In this document: piece by piece, positions 52,691 through 63,668 of the stretch
How positions within the stretch are numbered: the stretch's first letter is position 1
Layout: every line of letters starts with the position of its first letter
Source of the DNA: Aedes albopictus
Lineage: Eukaryota > Arthropoda > Insecta > Diptera > Culicidae
DNA: 64,000 nt
Reading direction: 5' to 3'
NCBI RefSeq assembly: GCF_035046485.1
Contig: NC_085136.1
Span: forward strand, 155,380,870 to 155,444,869
Program-made: the position numbers and the translations under genes
Notes under the pieces: generated by a model
Told to the model about the DNA's origin: nothing
Database searches by the model: none
Seen by the model: the letters and a program-made list of their open reading frames with translations, nothing else

Positions 52691-54988
52691 ACGAGAGAGG
52701 TTGGGCTCTACTCGAGGTTATGGCGGGATTAAACGTCGTGGTTGCGCTAGAAGCACCTATAGTAGGAACGGTGTGGAGTCCATCATTGATGTGACCTTCA
52801 GGAGCCCGGGTATTAACCCTAGCTCAGACTGGAGAGTTTACAACAGGTACACGCATAGTGGTAATCTGGCGGTTCGATACAGTCGACACATGGCGGTAGA
52901 CGGTAGCAGTCGAGGATAACCGACACTCACCGAGGATGGCTAACCTCGCGTTTCGATAGGCCGGCGACTGCTGTGAGCAGAAAACCGACTATCTGTCTAG
53001 CGACGAAGGAACCCTGAGACGAACGTGCGACGCCGCAATGCCGATGCCGAGACGATCCATACCCAGGAATGGACGCAGACCAGTATACTGGTAGTGCCCG
53101 GAAATCGCGGAGCTCCGCGCATCCTGCCATAGGGCAAGGAGAAGGATGCTAAATGCTCGGACCGATGCGATGAGTTGAAAGCGGAGCAAGAGGAGGCATA
53201 CAGGGTGGCAAAATTGGCACTGAACATAATGTCACAAACATAAGGCGCGTAAGCGGGCATGCTTCGTTAATCTCTGTCAGACGGTCAACGAAACCCTCTG
53301 GAGAGATGCCTACTTGGTAGTCATGTACAAAACGAAGGGTACCACCAAAACGCTCTCTCGAGATGTTGCAGAGGATAGTGAAAACGTTGTTCCCGCACCA
53401 CGAGGTAAGACCACCCACGCTGCAAGACCACAGCCTATTAGACACAGTCGTGAAACTCCTAGAGTGGATCATTATGTCGAGCTTATTGGTCAACACCGAG
53501 AGGACGGACAACGCGGGGCCATCAGATAGCCAGTTCAGCTTTCGCAAGGGTAGGTCGGCAGTGGATGCCATTGGGTCAGTGAACGGAATGTTCGAGGTAG
53601 CGCTGCAGAAAAAGTGGAGAGGCATCCGCTACTGCGCGATCGTCACGACGTGATGGAATTACTCTCCTCATGAAGCAATTCGCGAGAGTAAAGCCAACAC
53701 AAGGCTTACTCACGATTCCGAGAGTAAACAGTGTGCGAGTTTATTCGCACCCGCCTGCTTCGTGAGTAAGAAGCAAAACAAAAACAGAAACACTCATGAG
53801 CTTTTATTCGTGAAGAACTAGTGTAGGTGCGGGAAGTGCATTTTGTTGTGGTTATAAAAGCAAATCCAGTGATTATCCAACATAAACTAATGTTTTATGC
53901 TTCATTGGTCCTGAAAAGCAGCACTGTCAGTCGTTAAAATGCGTTTTTCGTCAAAATACAAAAAAAAAACTCACGAAGCTTCGCGAATCACATGCGAGTG
54001 CTTGCCAGCTTCGTTTACTCACGAATAAAGAAGTGCGAGTATTCTTGGGCACCTGTTGTTCACGAGTATTTTTGATTTGGTTTGTATCTGCTCGGCTGCA
54101 ATCTTCATCATTTTCCATCCCTGCTGGACGTTAGAAACGCCTTGATTAGTATTAGCTGGGCCGCTATAGAGAGCGCCATACTTCGCTTAGGAGTCCCGAC
54201 TAGCCTAAGGCGAATTCTGGAAAGTTACTTCTAGAACAGGGTGCTGATTTACGACACTGAGGAGGTTGAAAAACAGTACAATGTCACCACGGGGGTACCA
54301 CAAGGATCAATCTTGGGCCCGGTACTGTGGAACGCGGCATACGACGACGTATTGAGGCTAGCACTACCACCGGGAGTAAATTTGGTTGACTTTACTGACA
54401 TGCTGGAGGGCTGGATGAGGTCAAGGCAACTGACACTCGCACACCACAAGACGGAGGTGGTGGTGGTGAACAACCGCAAGTCTGCACAACAGGCAGTGGT
54501 CACCACGGGCGGGTGCTCGATCGAGTCCAAGTGCTCACTGAGGCATCTTGGTGTCATGGTCGACGACAAGTTTAACTTCAGTGGCCATGTCGAGTATGTC
54601 TATAAGAGGGCGAGCGTGGCGGTTGCGGCATTATCGAGGATGATGTCAAATAGATCGGCAGTTGTCTCGAGCAAGTGAAAGCTGCTCGCTTCAGTAGCGG
54701 TGTCCATGCTACGGTATGGCGCTGCTGCATGGTCCAATGCGCTCAAGGTGAAGCGGAATGTGGAGTGAACAGAAAGCACGCACAGGCTAATGTAGCTTAG
54801 AGTGACCAGTGTATACCGGACCGTCTCGAAAGACGCGATATGCGTGCTAGCGGTCATGATGCCACTAGTGCTGTCCGAGGATGCTGAGTGCTACGAGAAA
54901 ACAAGAACAAGAGTCCCGCGACGAATCTTCAGAATTTCATCGATGATGAAATGGCAGAGAGACTAGGACTCCTCGGCCAAGGATAGGT
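52691..54988 (+). pseudogene. R1-like LINE, plus-strand copy: endonuclease end to RT
   Basis: 52700-52920 reads RNGVESIIDVTFRSPG and DWRVYNRYTHSGNLAVRY, the end of an R1-type endonuclease. 53363-53648 includes FSFRKGRSAVDAIGSV, the start of RT. After an insert (53652-54110), 54241-54678 has GVPQGSILGPVLWNAAYDDV, then VDFTD followed directly by MLEGWM, so a short piece after the active-site aspartate is deleted. Stops and frameshifts are present. The gypsy LTR begins at its 3' edge (54989). Confidence 0.8.
53652..54110. mobile_element. Insertion in the R1-like copy, GAGTAA/CTCACGAA-rich
   Basis: R1 coding stops at about 53650 (YCAIVTT) and resumes at about 54107 with LDVRNALISISWA. The insert starts GATGGAA and ends TTCCATC and is full of CTCGCGAGAG, TTACTCACGA and CACGAAT words in both orientations. 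Terminal repeats are short and the duplication unresolved, so the class is unknown. The repeated words recall the interior of 38028-38419. Confidence 0.5.
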
Positions 54989-56836
54989 TGTAACGTTCCG
55001 TCCCGTTACGCTAAGCAAACGGCTTAAGCGCCACCTTCCAAGTAGAAGGACCGTTCACTCTTCTCAATTACCCGGCAATGAAACCTCCCTCTCAGGGCAG
55101 GTCAACCTAGTTCTTAAGAAACGAAGCCGCACTCAACAACCCAAACGTCAGACAACTAATCAGAACCAACTCAAATTCTCAAAAAAAAAAAAACTTACCG
55201 AAACCGAATCAAATATTCCTAAATTAGCCAATGGGGGAAATGCTTATCACTAAAAGAACCCAACACCAACCTTACATCTAGAAATTCAACAAATTTGTGA
55301 CGTATTAAAAAAAATGGAGTACCCTAACTAATCTAGAAGTAAGTTTTATTCAGATTCAATTTAAGCGAAGTTAATTTAAAAAATATATATATATTCAAAT
55401 TCATCGAGTTTAAATCGATTGCCTTTAATTAAACTATTTAATTCAACTGCAAATTAAAAGTGTAGAATTAGCATAAGTTAAAATACACGTAAATACAAAA
55501 AAAAAAAAAACTGCAAATTAAGGCAAACCTAACTCCTAACTGTGACGTCACGTTTCCGAAAGAAACTTCAAGAGCAAATTTTCGTTTCGTTTTGTCAGAT
55601 CTGACCTCTTTACGCGACGATCCCTCGGCGGTCGTCCCACGTGGTCTTACGATTGGTTGTTGCGCTCTTCAGTACTCACCGACTGGTCCAAACTTACACC
55701 AACGGCCGGTTCCACCATACGACTCGCGCGTCGGCGTCGGTTCCGGGGTATAGGCGTCCCCTTGCAGTGGAGTGTTGAGCTTCCAATTGGGATGTCAGCT
55801 CACGTCGTCTTATTGGCGGACGAGTCGTCGTCACACGAAAAATGCTACCGTGGTAGCCAATGTTGCACAGCAGTGGCGGTGACGGTTTGGTGGGTCAAAA
55901 CTCACAGCCTATCGGTGATGGTCGGTGGTAGTCCTCGCTGGATCTGAGGGATGATTGTCCACCCCAGACTAGCCGCCCACGTTGGTTGGGCAAGGAGGGC
56001 CTATTCAACGTGGATTCTCACTTAAATTTGCTCACTTTCAAACAAATTAGGCTTACCTGAATTTGTATTAGCCAAAACTCAATTAATCAGGCACTTTTTT
56101 CACCGATTCTAAATTCCCGATCAATTCAAATATTCTACACGAAAACACAGAAACATCATATTAGCACACGAAATTTAATTTTAAAACTCCCGATAACTTA
56201 CTTCGAGTTTAGTTTGAACAATGAGAAACTAATTCAAATTGATTTAATGTAACTTTGATTAACTTTCAAAGCACTCCGACAAATGTCGATCTGCACTCCA
56301 CAAAGCACTCCACTATTCTGCAGTAATAATCGCGATCCAGATTCAAAATAGGGTTGAGCACATTTAGATGAACGCAATTTCCCACCCGAATGCATACAAA
56401 AAGTCGTGCATTCTATTGTTTCTTTTGGTTGACTAATTTGGGAATTTTCATATGCAACTCTGGCGCAATTTAGTTACAGCGACGAGAGAGGTTCTGATTA
56501 TTTCTCTAAGACACAATAGATTTGAAATAATGAAATGTGGCCTAGTTACTCAACTCAAATACAAGATGGCGCATTGTTGGGTTTGTGCTTTGGCTAAACT
56601 TCATATGCTGTCAGTTTTGTACATTCATGACGAACACTAGTATATGTATAACAGAAACAGACAGTAACTTAAGCCTGGAACACATAGCGTCCGTTCCGTC
56701 GAGGTTTGCGTTTTTTTGACAGTTTTCCCGTGGGAAATGTGTCAAACTACTGTCACGCACACGCAAACGTATGCATTGTGTGGGGCACTTTATGAATGAA
56801 ACGAAAAACACATATAGGGTTCTAAATGACGTTACA
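54989..56836 (-). repeat. 3' LTR of the gypsy element, about 1.85 kb
   Basis: Starts and ends with the inverted pair TGTAACG...CGTTACA, and the higher-coordinate edge is abutted by a polypurine tract. Two A-runs of 12-14 nt (about 55186 and 55498) lie inside. The length is large for the family; the second LTR would settle it but is outside the window. Confidence 0.75.
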
Positions 56837-56853
56837 TTATCGCCCCCACTAAA
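56837..56853 (-). other. Polypurine tract of the gypsy element
   Basis: On the minus strand AGTGGGGGCGATAA runs straight into the LTR start TGTAACG. This is the expected plus-strand DNA primer site and supports the LTR boundary at 56836. Confidence 0.65.
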
Positions 56854-58009
56854 TAAATAAAAATTTTGAAATTTTTATAATTTTCAAAATTTTTATAAGA
56901 AAAGAAGGCTGTATCTTCAAATTATCAAACAAACCACTTTACCAAGGATCTGAATATTATTGCTCATCTACGAACTATTTCTGACCTAAGTTAACCCAAT
57001 ACTTCAGAGAAATCTGAAACCAAGTATTATCCTATCTAAACGAAACTTTTCCGATTACTCCAGACAAAATCTGAATCAAATTTATTCTTATTTAACCGAT
57101 TACCTCAGTATTGACTGAGAACAATTTCCGAGAACCGATCCGAATTACTTCAACATTCTTGAAAATTACTCGAACCGATTTTGTATACCGATAAACATCA
57201 GAGCTAATCTGATTAAATTAAACCAAACAAACTAAACGAAACTGCAATTATCATTGCATATTGTAGGTTTTACAACCCTATTGACTAAACTTACAGCATA
57301 TACGAAACGAATTAACACTACTACTACTACATTCTCGAAACACGGTTACCAATAACGAGATAATGTACAACTGTCAAACTCACAAAACATAACAAAAAAC
57401 GAATGGACATGTGTATTCGAAAGGTAATTTATGCTTAATTTACTATTAAAAAACGACTTTAATACAATTTTAGGCTAAAAGATACGGGAATTGAAAAGGG
57501 TACGTGGTTCTGTTACCCGCAATTGAGTAAAGTGATTGACTCTCAAGTGGTTTGATCATTTTCAGTGCTGATGGAAACAACATGTTTGTCTTGCTCATCC
57601 TGTGGGAAAGCACAAGATGCAAGTTGGATGTTGAAATTTCCAATAAGAATCTGTCCCCTTATGTGCAAGAGTTATCAATGAAGATAACTGCATCAGAGAA
57701 CTAAATTCTAGCGAGAAATTTGATACTCGACAACGTGAGGAAACAGCTGATGTGACATCTCGAACGTTGGAGGTCCGTAGCACCTCAAAGAGTGTTTTGG
57801 TGAATGAAGTGTTGTTTCTGTGTCTCCGGCGAAGACACAGTCATAGCTGATACTCATTTACTACGGCTGAAGATTTGTCGACGATCGAGGAAACACTAGG
57901 ACATCTCAGATCGGACCTTATCGTTGCACCACCGAAGTGTATTTTGGTTGTTTTGAACTAGTATATGCACTATGCGACCATAGTGCAGTCATAGCTTGAC
58001 TTTTTGGGT
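56854..58009 (-). other. Long 3' non-coding region of the gypsy element
   Basis: More than 1.1 kb lies between the pol stop and the polypurine tract. No envelope-like frame, signal peptide or membrane segment was seen; the only minus-strand frame (57595-57783) has no motif. It could hold the remains of a lost third ORF, but nothing in the sequence shows this. Confidence 0.5.
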
Positions 58010-61000
58010 TTAAGCACGTTTAAGGAACGAACCGTGGAAAGTGCCAGGTATGCGGTGTCCATCCTCTGTTTCCAAAATGTATGTGTTGGTTCCGAGCACT
58101 TCCTTGACTCGTGCCTTCGAGAACTTTGCTCCGAATTTACCGACAAAATTGGCACTCTTATCAGACAGGTGAACATTACGCTTATAGACCATATCCCCTT
58201 TCTTGAACGTATGTTTCTGATTTGACCGAAGATTGTAAGGTCGAGAATACTTCTTGTACGCGCTGTATAGGTTGGCGCGGACAAGTTCGTAGAGTTTAGT
58301 GAGATCTTCTTTCCGTTTTGCGGCATCGTAGTCTCGTCCCATACCAAGTTCTTGAAGGTGCTCGTACTCTTGACCGTGACTGATCATGTCTCGACCAAAG
58401 TTAACGAAGTAGGGGGTATGTCCGGTGCTTTCGTGGACGCTAGTTCGGATGGCTCGCGCTATGGTTTGAACCGAGTCATCCCAGTTTTTGTGATCAGCTT
58501 GCTTATTCAGCGCACAGCGTATCGCTGTGACTATCACTCGATTGACTCTCTCGGCTGGATTGGGAGCTGGATGGTAGACCGCTAAGTTCCATTGGGTCAC
58601 TCCATACTCCTTCAGCAACTTTTTAAACGGGTCCGATACAAACACCTTCGCGTTGTCCGTTATGCATATTGATGGTGCGCCGAACAGATTGAATACTAAA
58701 TTCTCCATTACAGTGCATACTGCAGGGGCGGTCGCGGTTTTCATACACTGCGCCAGAACGAATTTCGAAAAGAAATCGCAGATAACAAGTATCCACACGT
58801 TTCCTTTGCGCGACCGAGGGTATGGACCAAGGAAATCGATGGATATCATCTCCCATGGTCTCGAACACACTTTTGGTTTTCCACAGGGGGGTTGTACATT
58901 CTGATTGGGTACTTTGGACTCCTTACACACTTCGCAGCTGAAGCAGTACCGTTTTATGTCGCTAGCCATACGCGGCCAGTAGTACCGTTCCCTGATCTTG
59001 GTGAGAGTTTTCAGGAAACCTAAATGGGCCTCGCTGTGAACGTCTTTGATGATGTTTCGGCGATCCGGTCCAGGAACTACTTGTTTCCAGCGATGCGCAG
59101 GGTCTTCCATCAGGGTGGAGTTGGTGATGAATTTAAAGACGTTGCCGTTGAGCATTTTGAAGTCAGGGTACTTTTGTGGATGGTGTTCTATCTGATACTT
59201 CAGTCCATCGATATACGGATCTGATAGATGAATGTCCACGGTGTAGATGCTCCTGCTGAGACAATCAGCTGGAATGTTTTCACTGCCCTTCTTATAACGC
59301 AGCTCGATGTCGTACTTTGATAGTTTCAAAGCCCACCGAGTGATACGCGGACTCCGAGATTCAATTGACACAGTCTGTAGAAAGGTCAGGCTCATTGCAT
59401 CCGTCTGCACAACAAAGCGACTTCCTTCAACGAAATGTCGAAAGTGCTCAATACTTAGCAGCACGGCCAGGCATTCCCTTTCGGTGGCACTGTACCGGCG
59501 TTGAGTGCTAGATAACTTTTTGGAAAAGTAAGCGATGCACTTCCTCTCACCTTTCTGTATTTGCACCAAAACGGCACCAACGGCTAAGTCGGAGCTGTCC
59601 GTCTCGATGATAAACTGCTCCGAGAAGTCCGGATTTGCTAAGGCGGGAGCAGAAACGAGAGCATCTTTAAGTTTTTGGAGAGCTTCATCGGCTTCCGCCG
59701 TCCATTCGAACTTTTTACGTCCCTTCTTCAACAGATTCGTCAACGGGGTCGTGATTTCGGAGTATTTGCAGATAAACTTCTGATAGAAGCCGGCAAGACC
59801 TAATAGGCGACGAACATCCTTGACCGATCTTGGGGCTGGATAATCGAGGATTGGTTGAATCTTCGCGACATCTGTTGACAGTCCCGCTTCCGAGATCACA
59901 TAGCCTAAATATCGTATACTGGTTTGGCAAAACTTCGATTTTGTGAGGTTTATCGTCAATCCTGCTTTACGTAATCTTTCAGCAACACATTTAATCAGAC
60001 GGACATGCTCTTCAAAAGTATCGGCGGTAATAATAATGTCGTCCAAATACACGTATACAAATGGCTCTAAGTCATGACCCAGGACCTTAGTCATGAGCCT
60101 AGACATTGTTGCCGGTGCGTTGATTAAACCGAAGGGCATGACTTTAAACCGGAACAGCCCTTTGTTGGTCCTAAAGGCAGTCTTATTTTTGGCGTTTTCG
60201 TCCAGCTCAACCTGGTAGTACGACTCCGTCAGGTCGATCACTGAGAAGTATCGTGCTTTGCTGATACGATGTAGAATCTGTGACATATTTGGAATGGGAA
60301 ATTCGTCTTTCTTAGTTACCGAGTTCAGCCTCCGGGAATCCAGACATATTCTCCACTTTCCGTTGGGTTTCCGAATCGGCAACAACGGATTGAGGAAATC
60401 GGCGGATGACAAGCACTCTTCGATAACATCTAGTTTACGAAGTCGCTCGATTTCTTCGTCGATCACTCGTTCCACGGTTGGAGACCACTTATACAGCGGT
60501 ATTTTCTTCGGTGTTGCACCTAGAACTAAATCAATCGAGTGTTTGATAAAACTCGTTCTTCCCAACTGACCTTCTTGTGTAGCGGGAAGCTCTTGGATAG
60601 CTTGAAACAGGAGTTTCCGTTCGAAATCGTTAAGTTGGTGTTCCGTGACAATATCTCCTGGACTTTTTATCGGGTTTGACGGTAGTTCTACAGTCGGCAT
60701 TTCTAAGGTTTCATCTTCTTCCTTCAGGTCTGTAGATGGTCCTGATTCTAAGTCCGGAACTAAATGGAAGCAAACTTTGCGTTCGTCTTCGCTGAAATAT
60801 CCTTCCGCTAATAGCAAACTGTTATTCTCAGACGGTTGTTCGGGGTCCACAGATCTTTGATTTGGGTGCATGGTCAACTGGAAGTTGAACGCTTTCAGGA
60901 AATCTATACCGAGAATCAAAGTTTTGCATACTTCTGGTACAATAACTGTTGGTATGACCTTGGTGACTTTCTGGACCTCGAACGGGAGATTGACATATCC

Positions 61001-61441
61001 AAGGCAACTGTACGAAGTCCGATCAGCGGTAAAAACTTTGAGACGACAAGGCTGAATCTTGAGTTCGAGACGCTCTATCAGTTTCTGAGAGCTAATAATT
61101 GTTACACTTGCTCCCGTGTCAACAAGGCCTTCTACTTCCACGCCTAACACATTAACACGAAGTGTAGGACAACGGTTAAACTGGGTATGGATAGTATACG
61201 TGTTGTTAAAGTACTCAAAGTTGCGGTTGGAGATCTCTTGGGAATCTGGAACAAGAGAGGGATCTCCGCATCTCTCCATTCCTACTCGTTTTTTGATTTT
61301 CCTTCCGATGCTGGACGAATGTTGTGCTGTTGAGGACACCGGAAGGCCGTAGTGTCTTGGTGTCCGCAAATATGGCAGAAGATCGTCTTCTTTCGATCGC
61401 ACTCTTTCCAGATATGGCCTACCTTTCTGCAATTCCAACAT
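58010..61441 (-). CDS. Ty3/gypsy Pol: protease, RT, RNase H, integrase
   Basis: 1143 residues, uninterrupted. Aspartic protease with VDTGASVTIIS at 107-117. RT with FPIPNMSQILHRI, MPFGLINAPATMSRLM and active-site YLDDII near 464. RNase H after residue 560 (ETDSSDLAVGAVL, ATEREC). Integrase with the H-H-C-C zinc site (HSEAHLGF near 800, CFSCEVC near 830), then the D-D-E core (SIDFLGP near 865, ITDNAKVF near 926, NPAERVNR near 960), and a basic C-terminal tail. The frame overlaps the zinc-knuckle frame by 160 nt in the -1 register. The first ATG (61441) lies in the overlap and is probably not used as a start. Confidence 0.95.
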   Translation of the reverse strand: MLELQKGRPYLERVRSKEDDLLPYLRTPRHYGLPVSSTAQHSSSIGRKIKKRVGMERCGDPSLVPDSQEISNRNFEYFNNTYTIHTQFNRCPTLRVNVLGVEVEGLVDTGASVTIISSQKLIERLELKIQPCRLKVFTADRTSYSCLGYVNLPFEVQKVTKVIPTVIVPEVCKTLILGIDFLKAFNFQLTMHPNQRSVDPEQPSENNSLLLAEGYFSEDERKVCFHLVPDLESGPSTDLKEEDETLEMPTVELPSNPIKSPGDIVTEHQLNDFERKLLFQAIQELPATQEGQLGRTSFIKHSIDLVLGATPKKIPLYKWSPTVERVIDEEIERLRKLDVIEECLSSADFLNPLLPIRKPNGKWRICLDSRRLNSVTKKDEFPIPNMSQILHRISKARYFSVIDLTESYYQVELDENAKNKTAFRTNKGLFRFKVMPFGLINAPATMSRLMTKVLGHDLEPFVYVYLDDIIITADTFEEHVRLIKCVAERLRKAGLTINLTKSKFCQTSIRYLGYVISEAGLSTDVAKIQPILDYPAPRSVKDVRRLLGLAGFYQKFICKYSEITTPLTNLLKKGRKKFEWTAEADEALQKLKDALVSAPALANPDFSEQFIIETDSSDLAVGAVLVQIQKGERKCIAYFSKKLSSTQRRYSATERECLAVLLSIEHFRHFVEGSRFVVQTDAMSLTFLQTVSIESRSPRITRWALKLSKYDIELRYKKGSENIPADCLSRSIYTVDIHLSDPYIDGLKYQIEHHPQKYPDFKMLNGNVFKFITNSTLMEDPAHRWKQVVPGPDRRNIIKDVHSEAHLGFLKTLTKIRERYYWPRMASDIKRYCFSCEVCKESKVPNQNVQPPCGKPKVCSRPWEMISIDFLGPYPRSRKGNVWILVICDFFSKFVLAQCMKTATAPAVCTVMENLVFNLFGAPSICITDNAKVFVSDPFKKLLKEYGVTQWNLAVYHPAPNPAERVNRVIVTAIRCALNKQADHKNWDDSVQTIARAIRTSVHESTGHTPYFVNFGRDMISHGQEYEHLQELGMGRDYDAAKRKEDLTKLYELVRANLYSAYKKYSRPYNLRSNQKHTFKKGDMVYKRNVHLSDKSANFVGKFGAKFSKARVKEVLGTNTYILETEDGHRIPGTFHGSFLKRA

Positions 61442-61578
61442 AAAGGTTGACGTTGATCAATGTCAGTTGAACCTCGAGCATTTTCAGACATTGGTCGGCG
61501 ATCTTTGAATGTAACTCCATTTCTCGCTTGCAGAACGGAGATTTCTTCTTCATCGTCCTCCACATGTACAACAAATCA
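61282..61578 (-). CDS. Gag nucleocapsid frame with zinc knuckles and a -1 slippery site
   Basis: Open from just after a TGA at about 61578 to a TAG at 61282-61284. It carries two Cys/His clusters, CWNCRKVGHIWKEC and CHICGHQDTTAFRC, the nucleic-acid-binding end of Gag. It lies in the -1 register relative to the long gag frame, so in this copy Gag is split by an apparent 1-nt change between about 61578 and 61419. The codons TCA AAA AAC GAG TAG close the frame: the heptamer A AAA AAC (61288-61294) is a classic -1 slip site and leads into pol. Confidence 0.8.
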
Positions 61579-63668
61579 TCCTCGTCCTCAAGATCAACTT
61601 CGTTAACCAGGTGTGGCTTCATTTGGGATCGTTGGCCGTACAAATTTCCTTCCAAGGTATCGAATTTGTAACAGAGTTGCGCGAGATGTTCAACAGAGTA
61701 AATCTTCTCCAGAGCCAGTCTTCGTTTGTAGGACAGTTTCATATTTTCAATAATCAAGTCGAATTTCTCCGCCTCGGTCATTGGTTTGATCAAACGCTGA
61801 GCCATTGTTTCGATGTCCGTCAAGAACGCACTGAAAAGTTCGTTGGGGCGTTGCTTCCTGTTCCGCATTTCTTCCCTGATGAACCTGTCGCGGTTGGGAT
61901 TATCATACCGCATCTGCAAATAATATAGCAACGTATCCCATGAGGTGAATTTTGATTCATATGCCGTATACCAGACATACGCATCGTCACGGAACAAAAG
62001 ATGAGCGTGTGTCCGGAGCTCGTCCTTGCTCACTTGGTAGGAACGACAAAGTAGATCAATCTGCTTCAAAAAGTCGATAACCGGAACTGGATTTGTGTCT
62101 CCTGCAAACTTTGGCCACTTCTCAATAATATTGCAAGTCTGGTGCGGCAGTCTTCTCTGACTCGCTGCCCCGTTATTTGCTCCAAGATTTGTCCTTGCAA
62201 CAGACGGCGGAAAACGAATCGGACTTTCTGCATCTCCAGTGAACGGTGGCATTTGCGTCGAGTTCAGTTGGGAAAGATATGGCATGGAATTCCTTTCCGC
62301 GCCTAGTTCTTGTAGAGGGGTAACCGGTACATTTCGTGTAGTCTCCCGAGTTCCTGGATTGCTTCGCAACTGCAGTGGGGGTGACAACCTGGGTATTCCT
62401 TCGTGGCGTTCGCCTGTGGACCGAATTCCAAGGTGCTCAAACTGATCTGTCAGATTATGAATCGGGAGGTTGGGTACTGGTGGGCGATTCACTCGTTCAT
62501 CAAGCAGATTCCTTACGTACGCCTGTACAATTTGCTCAATTTCTGAAACGTGTACGTATTCCCTCGAATTAGGTCGTTGATTTGCGCTTGTACTTGTAGG
62601 TGGATCAGACACTGAAGTGCGCGGTTCCGGTCCCGAGTTTCCAGCAGGGTGTTGTTGGCGAACCCATTCCTCTGCCTGCGCCCTTGCCTGGGGATGCTGT
62701 TGACCTTGGTTCGGATTCATGGACGACTCTGCATCTGGCAACGGAGGGCCCATCGACCAAAAATCCATCCGGGATTCACGAGGAGGTTTCGGAACTACTC
62801 CCCTAGGGGGATTTCTATTTCCAAGCAAGTTCCGTGGTGAAACGGATCCTTCAGCGGCTACCTGGTCATTTGATGACGAAGCTGGACGGTCCTCGTTTAA
62901 AATCGATAAATGCTCATCCGGACGGAATCGAACATTACGGAATGGCAACAGATTTCCTTCAGCGGACATTCTGCCTAACGAAGCCTGCTGCATTTCCATC
63001 TGCAAGTTTCCCGGAGCTGGAAAACGACTGTCCAATGAATATCGGTTTCCGGAGATAAACGGATTCAACACCCTCTCTGGCTCACGGCGCTGCTCTTCAG
63101 TCTCATCTGCACCAGAATCGCCACCGACAGCTCCACCTTCCCGAAGGCCTTCCGTGTCAGCAAGTGTTGAGATCACTGGTGTCCTTTGTCCGGTAACTGT
63201 AGCAGCCGAATTTCTAACTTCCGTATTCACTTCCAGAACAGGCGGAGCTCCTTCCGCAGAAACAGCTCCCAGCCGGGTCAAATCGAGTTGGAAATAGCGT
63301 CCAGCCATCCCGAAAACGAATTTCATCAGAGCCTGTCGGGTTTGCTCTCCCGACGTGGTAGTCGCGTGGCATCTACGAAGACGATGATAGTGATGGATCA
63401 GCCTGGATCGACATCCAATTGATCTTCCCGATAACAACGCATCCTCAATCTCCTTCACAGCCGCAGCAACGGTCACATACTCGTCGTTAATGGTGTTCGA
63501 AGTAGGATATTCCTGCTGCTCGTCACGGCGGATCAGGTAGCGAAGTACACGGCGGTTATCCGCGCTATTCCCCACGGCCGAATTCCGTAGTTTAAGCTCA
63601 TAAACAACTTCTTCTTCACTCAAATCATCAGCATTCATATAGTAATTATCCATTTTGATCAAATTCAC
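61419..63668 (-). CDS. Ty3/gypsy Gag, capsid part (frame broken before the knuckles)
   Basis: 749 residues open. The first 500 are acidic and proline/serine-rich with no motif recognised. About residues 520-650 form a retrotransposon Gag domain: KWPKFAGDTNPVPVIDFLKQ, then YLQMRYDNPNRDRFIREEMR and QRPNELFSAFLTDIETMAQRL. From about residue 702 the frame departs from the sequence that carries the zinc knuckles in the -1 register, so the last 47 residues are probably out-of-frame. Gag would form the particle shell around the element RNA. The ATG at 63668 follows a stop-rich leader and begins MNLIKMDNYYMNADDL; internal ATG starts are possible. Confidence 0.85.
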   Translation of the reverse strand: MNLIKMDNYYMNADDLSEEEVVYELKLRNSAVGNSADNRRVLRYLIRRDEQQEYPTSNTINDEYVTVAAAVKEIEDALLSGRSIGCRSRLIHHYHRLRRCHATTTSGEQTRQALMKFVFGMAGRYFQLDLTRLGAVSAEGAPPVLEVNTEVRNSAATVTGQRTPVISTLADTEGLREGGAVGGDSGADETEEQRREPERVLNPFISGNRYSLDSRFPAPGNLQMEMQQASLGRMSAEGNLLPFRNVRFRPDEHLSILNEDRPASSSNDQVAAEGSVSPRNLLGNRNPPRGVVPKPPRESRMDFWSMGPPLPDAESSMNPNQGQQHPQARAQAEEWVRQQHPAGNSGPEPRTSVSDPPTSTSANQRPNSREYVHVSEIEQIVQAYVRNLLDERVNRPPVPNLPIHNLTDQFEHLGIRSTGERHEGIPRLSPPLQLRSNPGTRETTRNVPVTPLQELGAERNSMPYLSQLNSTQMPPFTGDAESPIRFPPSVARTNLGANNGAASQRRLPHQTCNIIEKWPKFAGDTNPVPVIDFLKQIDLLCRSYQVSKDELRTHAHLLFRDDAYVWYTAYESKFTSWDTLLYYLQMRYDNPNRDRFIREEMRNRKQRPNELFSAFLTDIETMAQRLIKPMTEAEKFDLIIENMKLSYKRRLALEKIYSVEHLAQLCYKFDTLEGNLYGQRSQMKPHLVNEVDLEDEDDLLYMWRTMKKKSPFCKREMELHSKIADQCLKMLEVQLTLINVNLYVGIAER

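Noticed and set aside
51430..54988. Single R1-like element inverted by twin priming
   Set aside because: Both oriented pieces contain the RT core (LWNAAYD), so they overlap and cannot be two halves of one insertion.
56854..58009. Envelope-like third ORF of the gypsy element
   Set aside because: No long frame, signal peptide or membrane segment on the minus strand.
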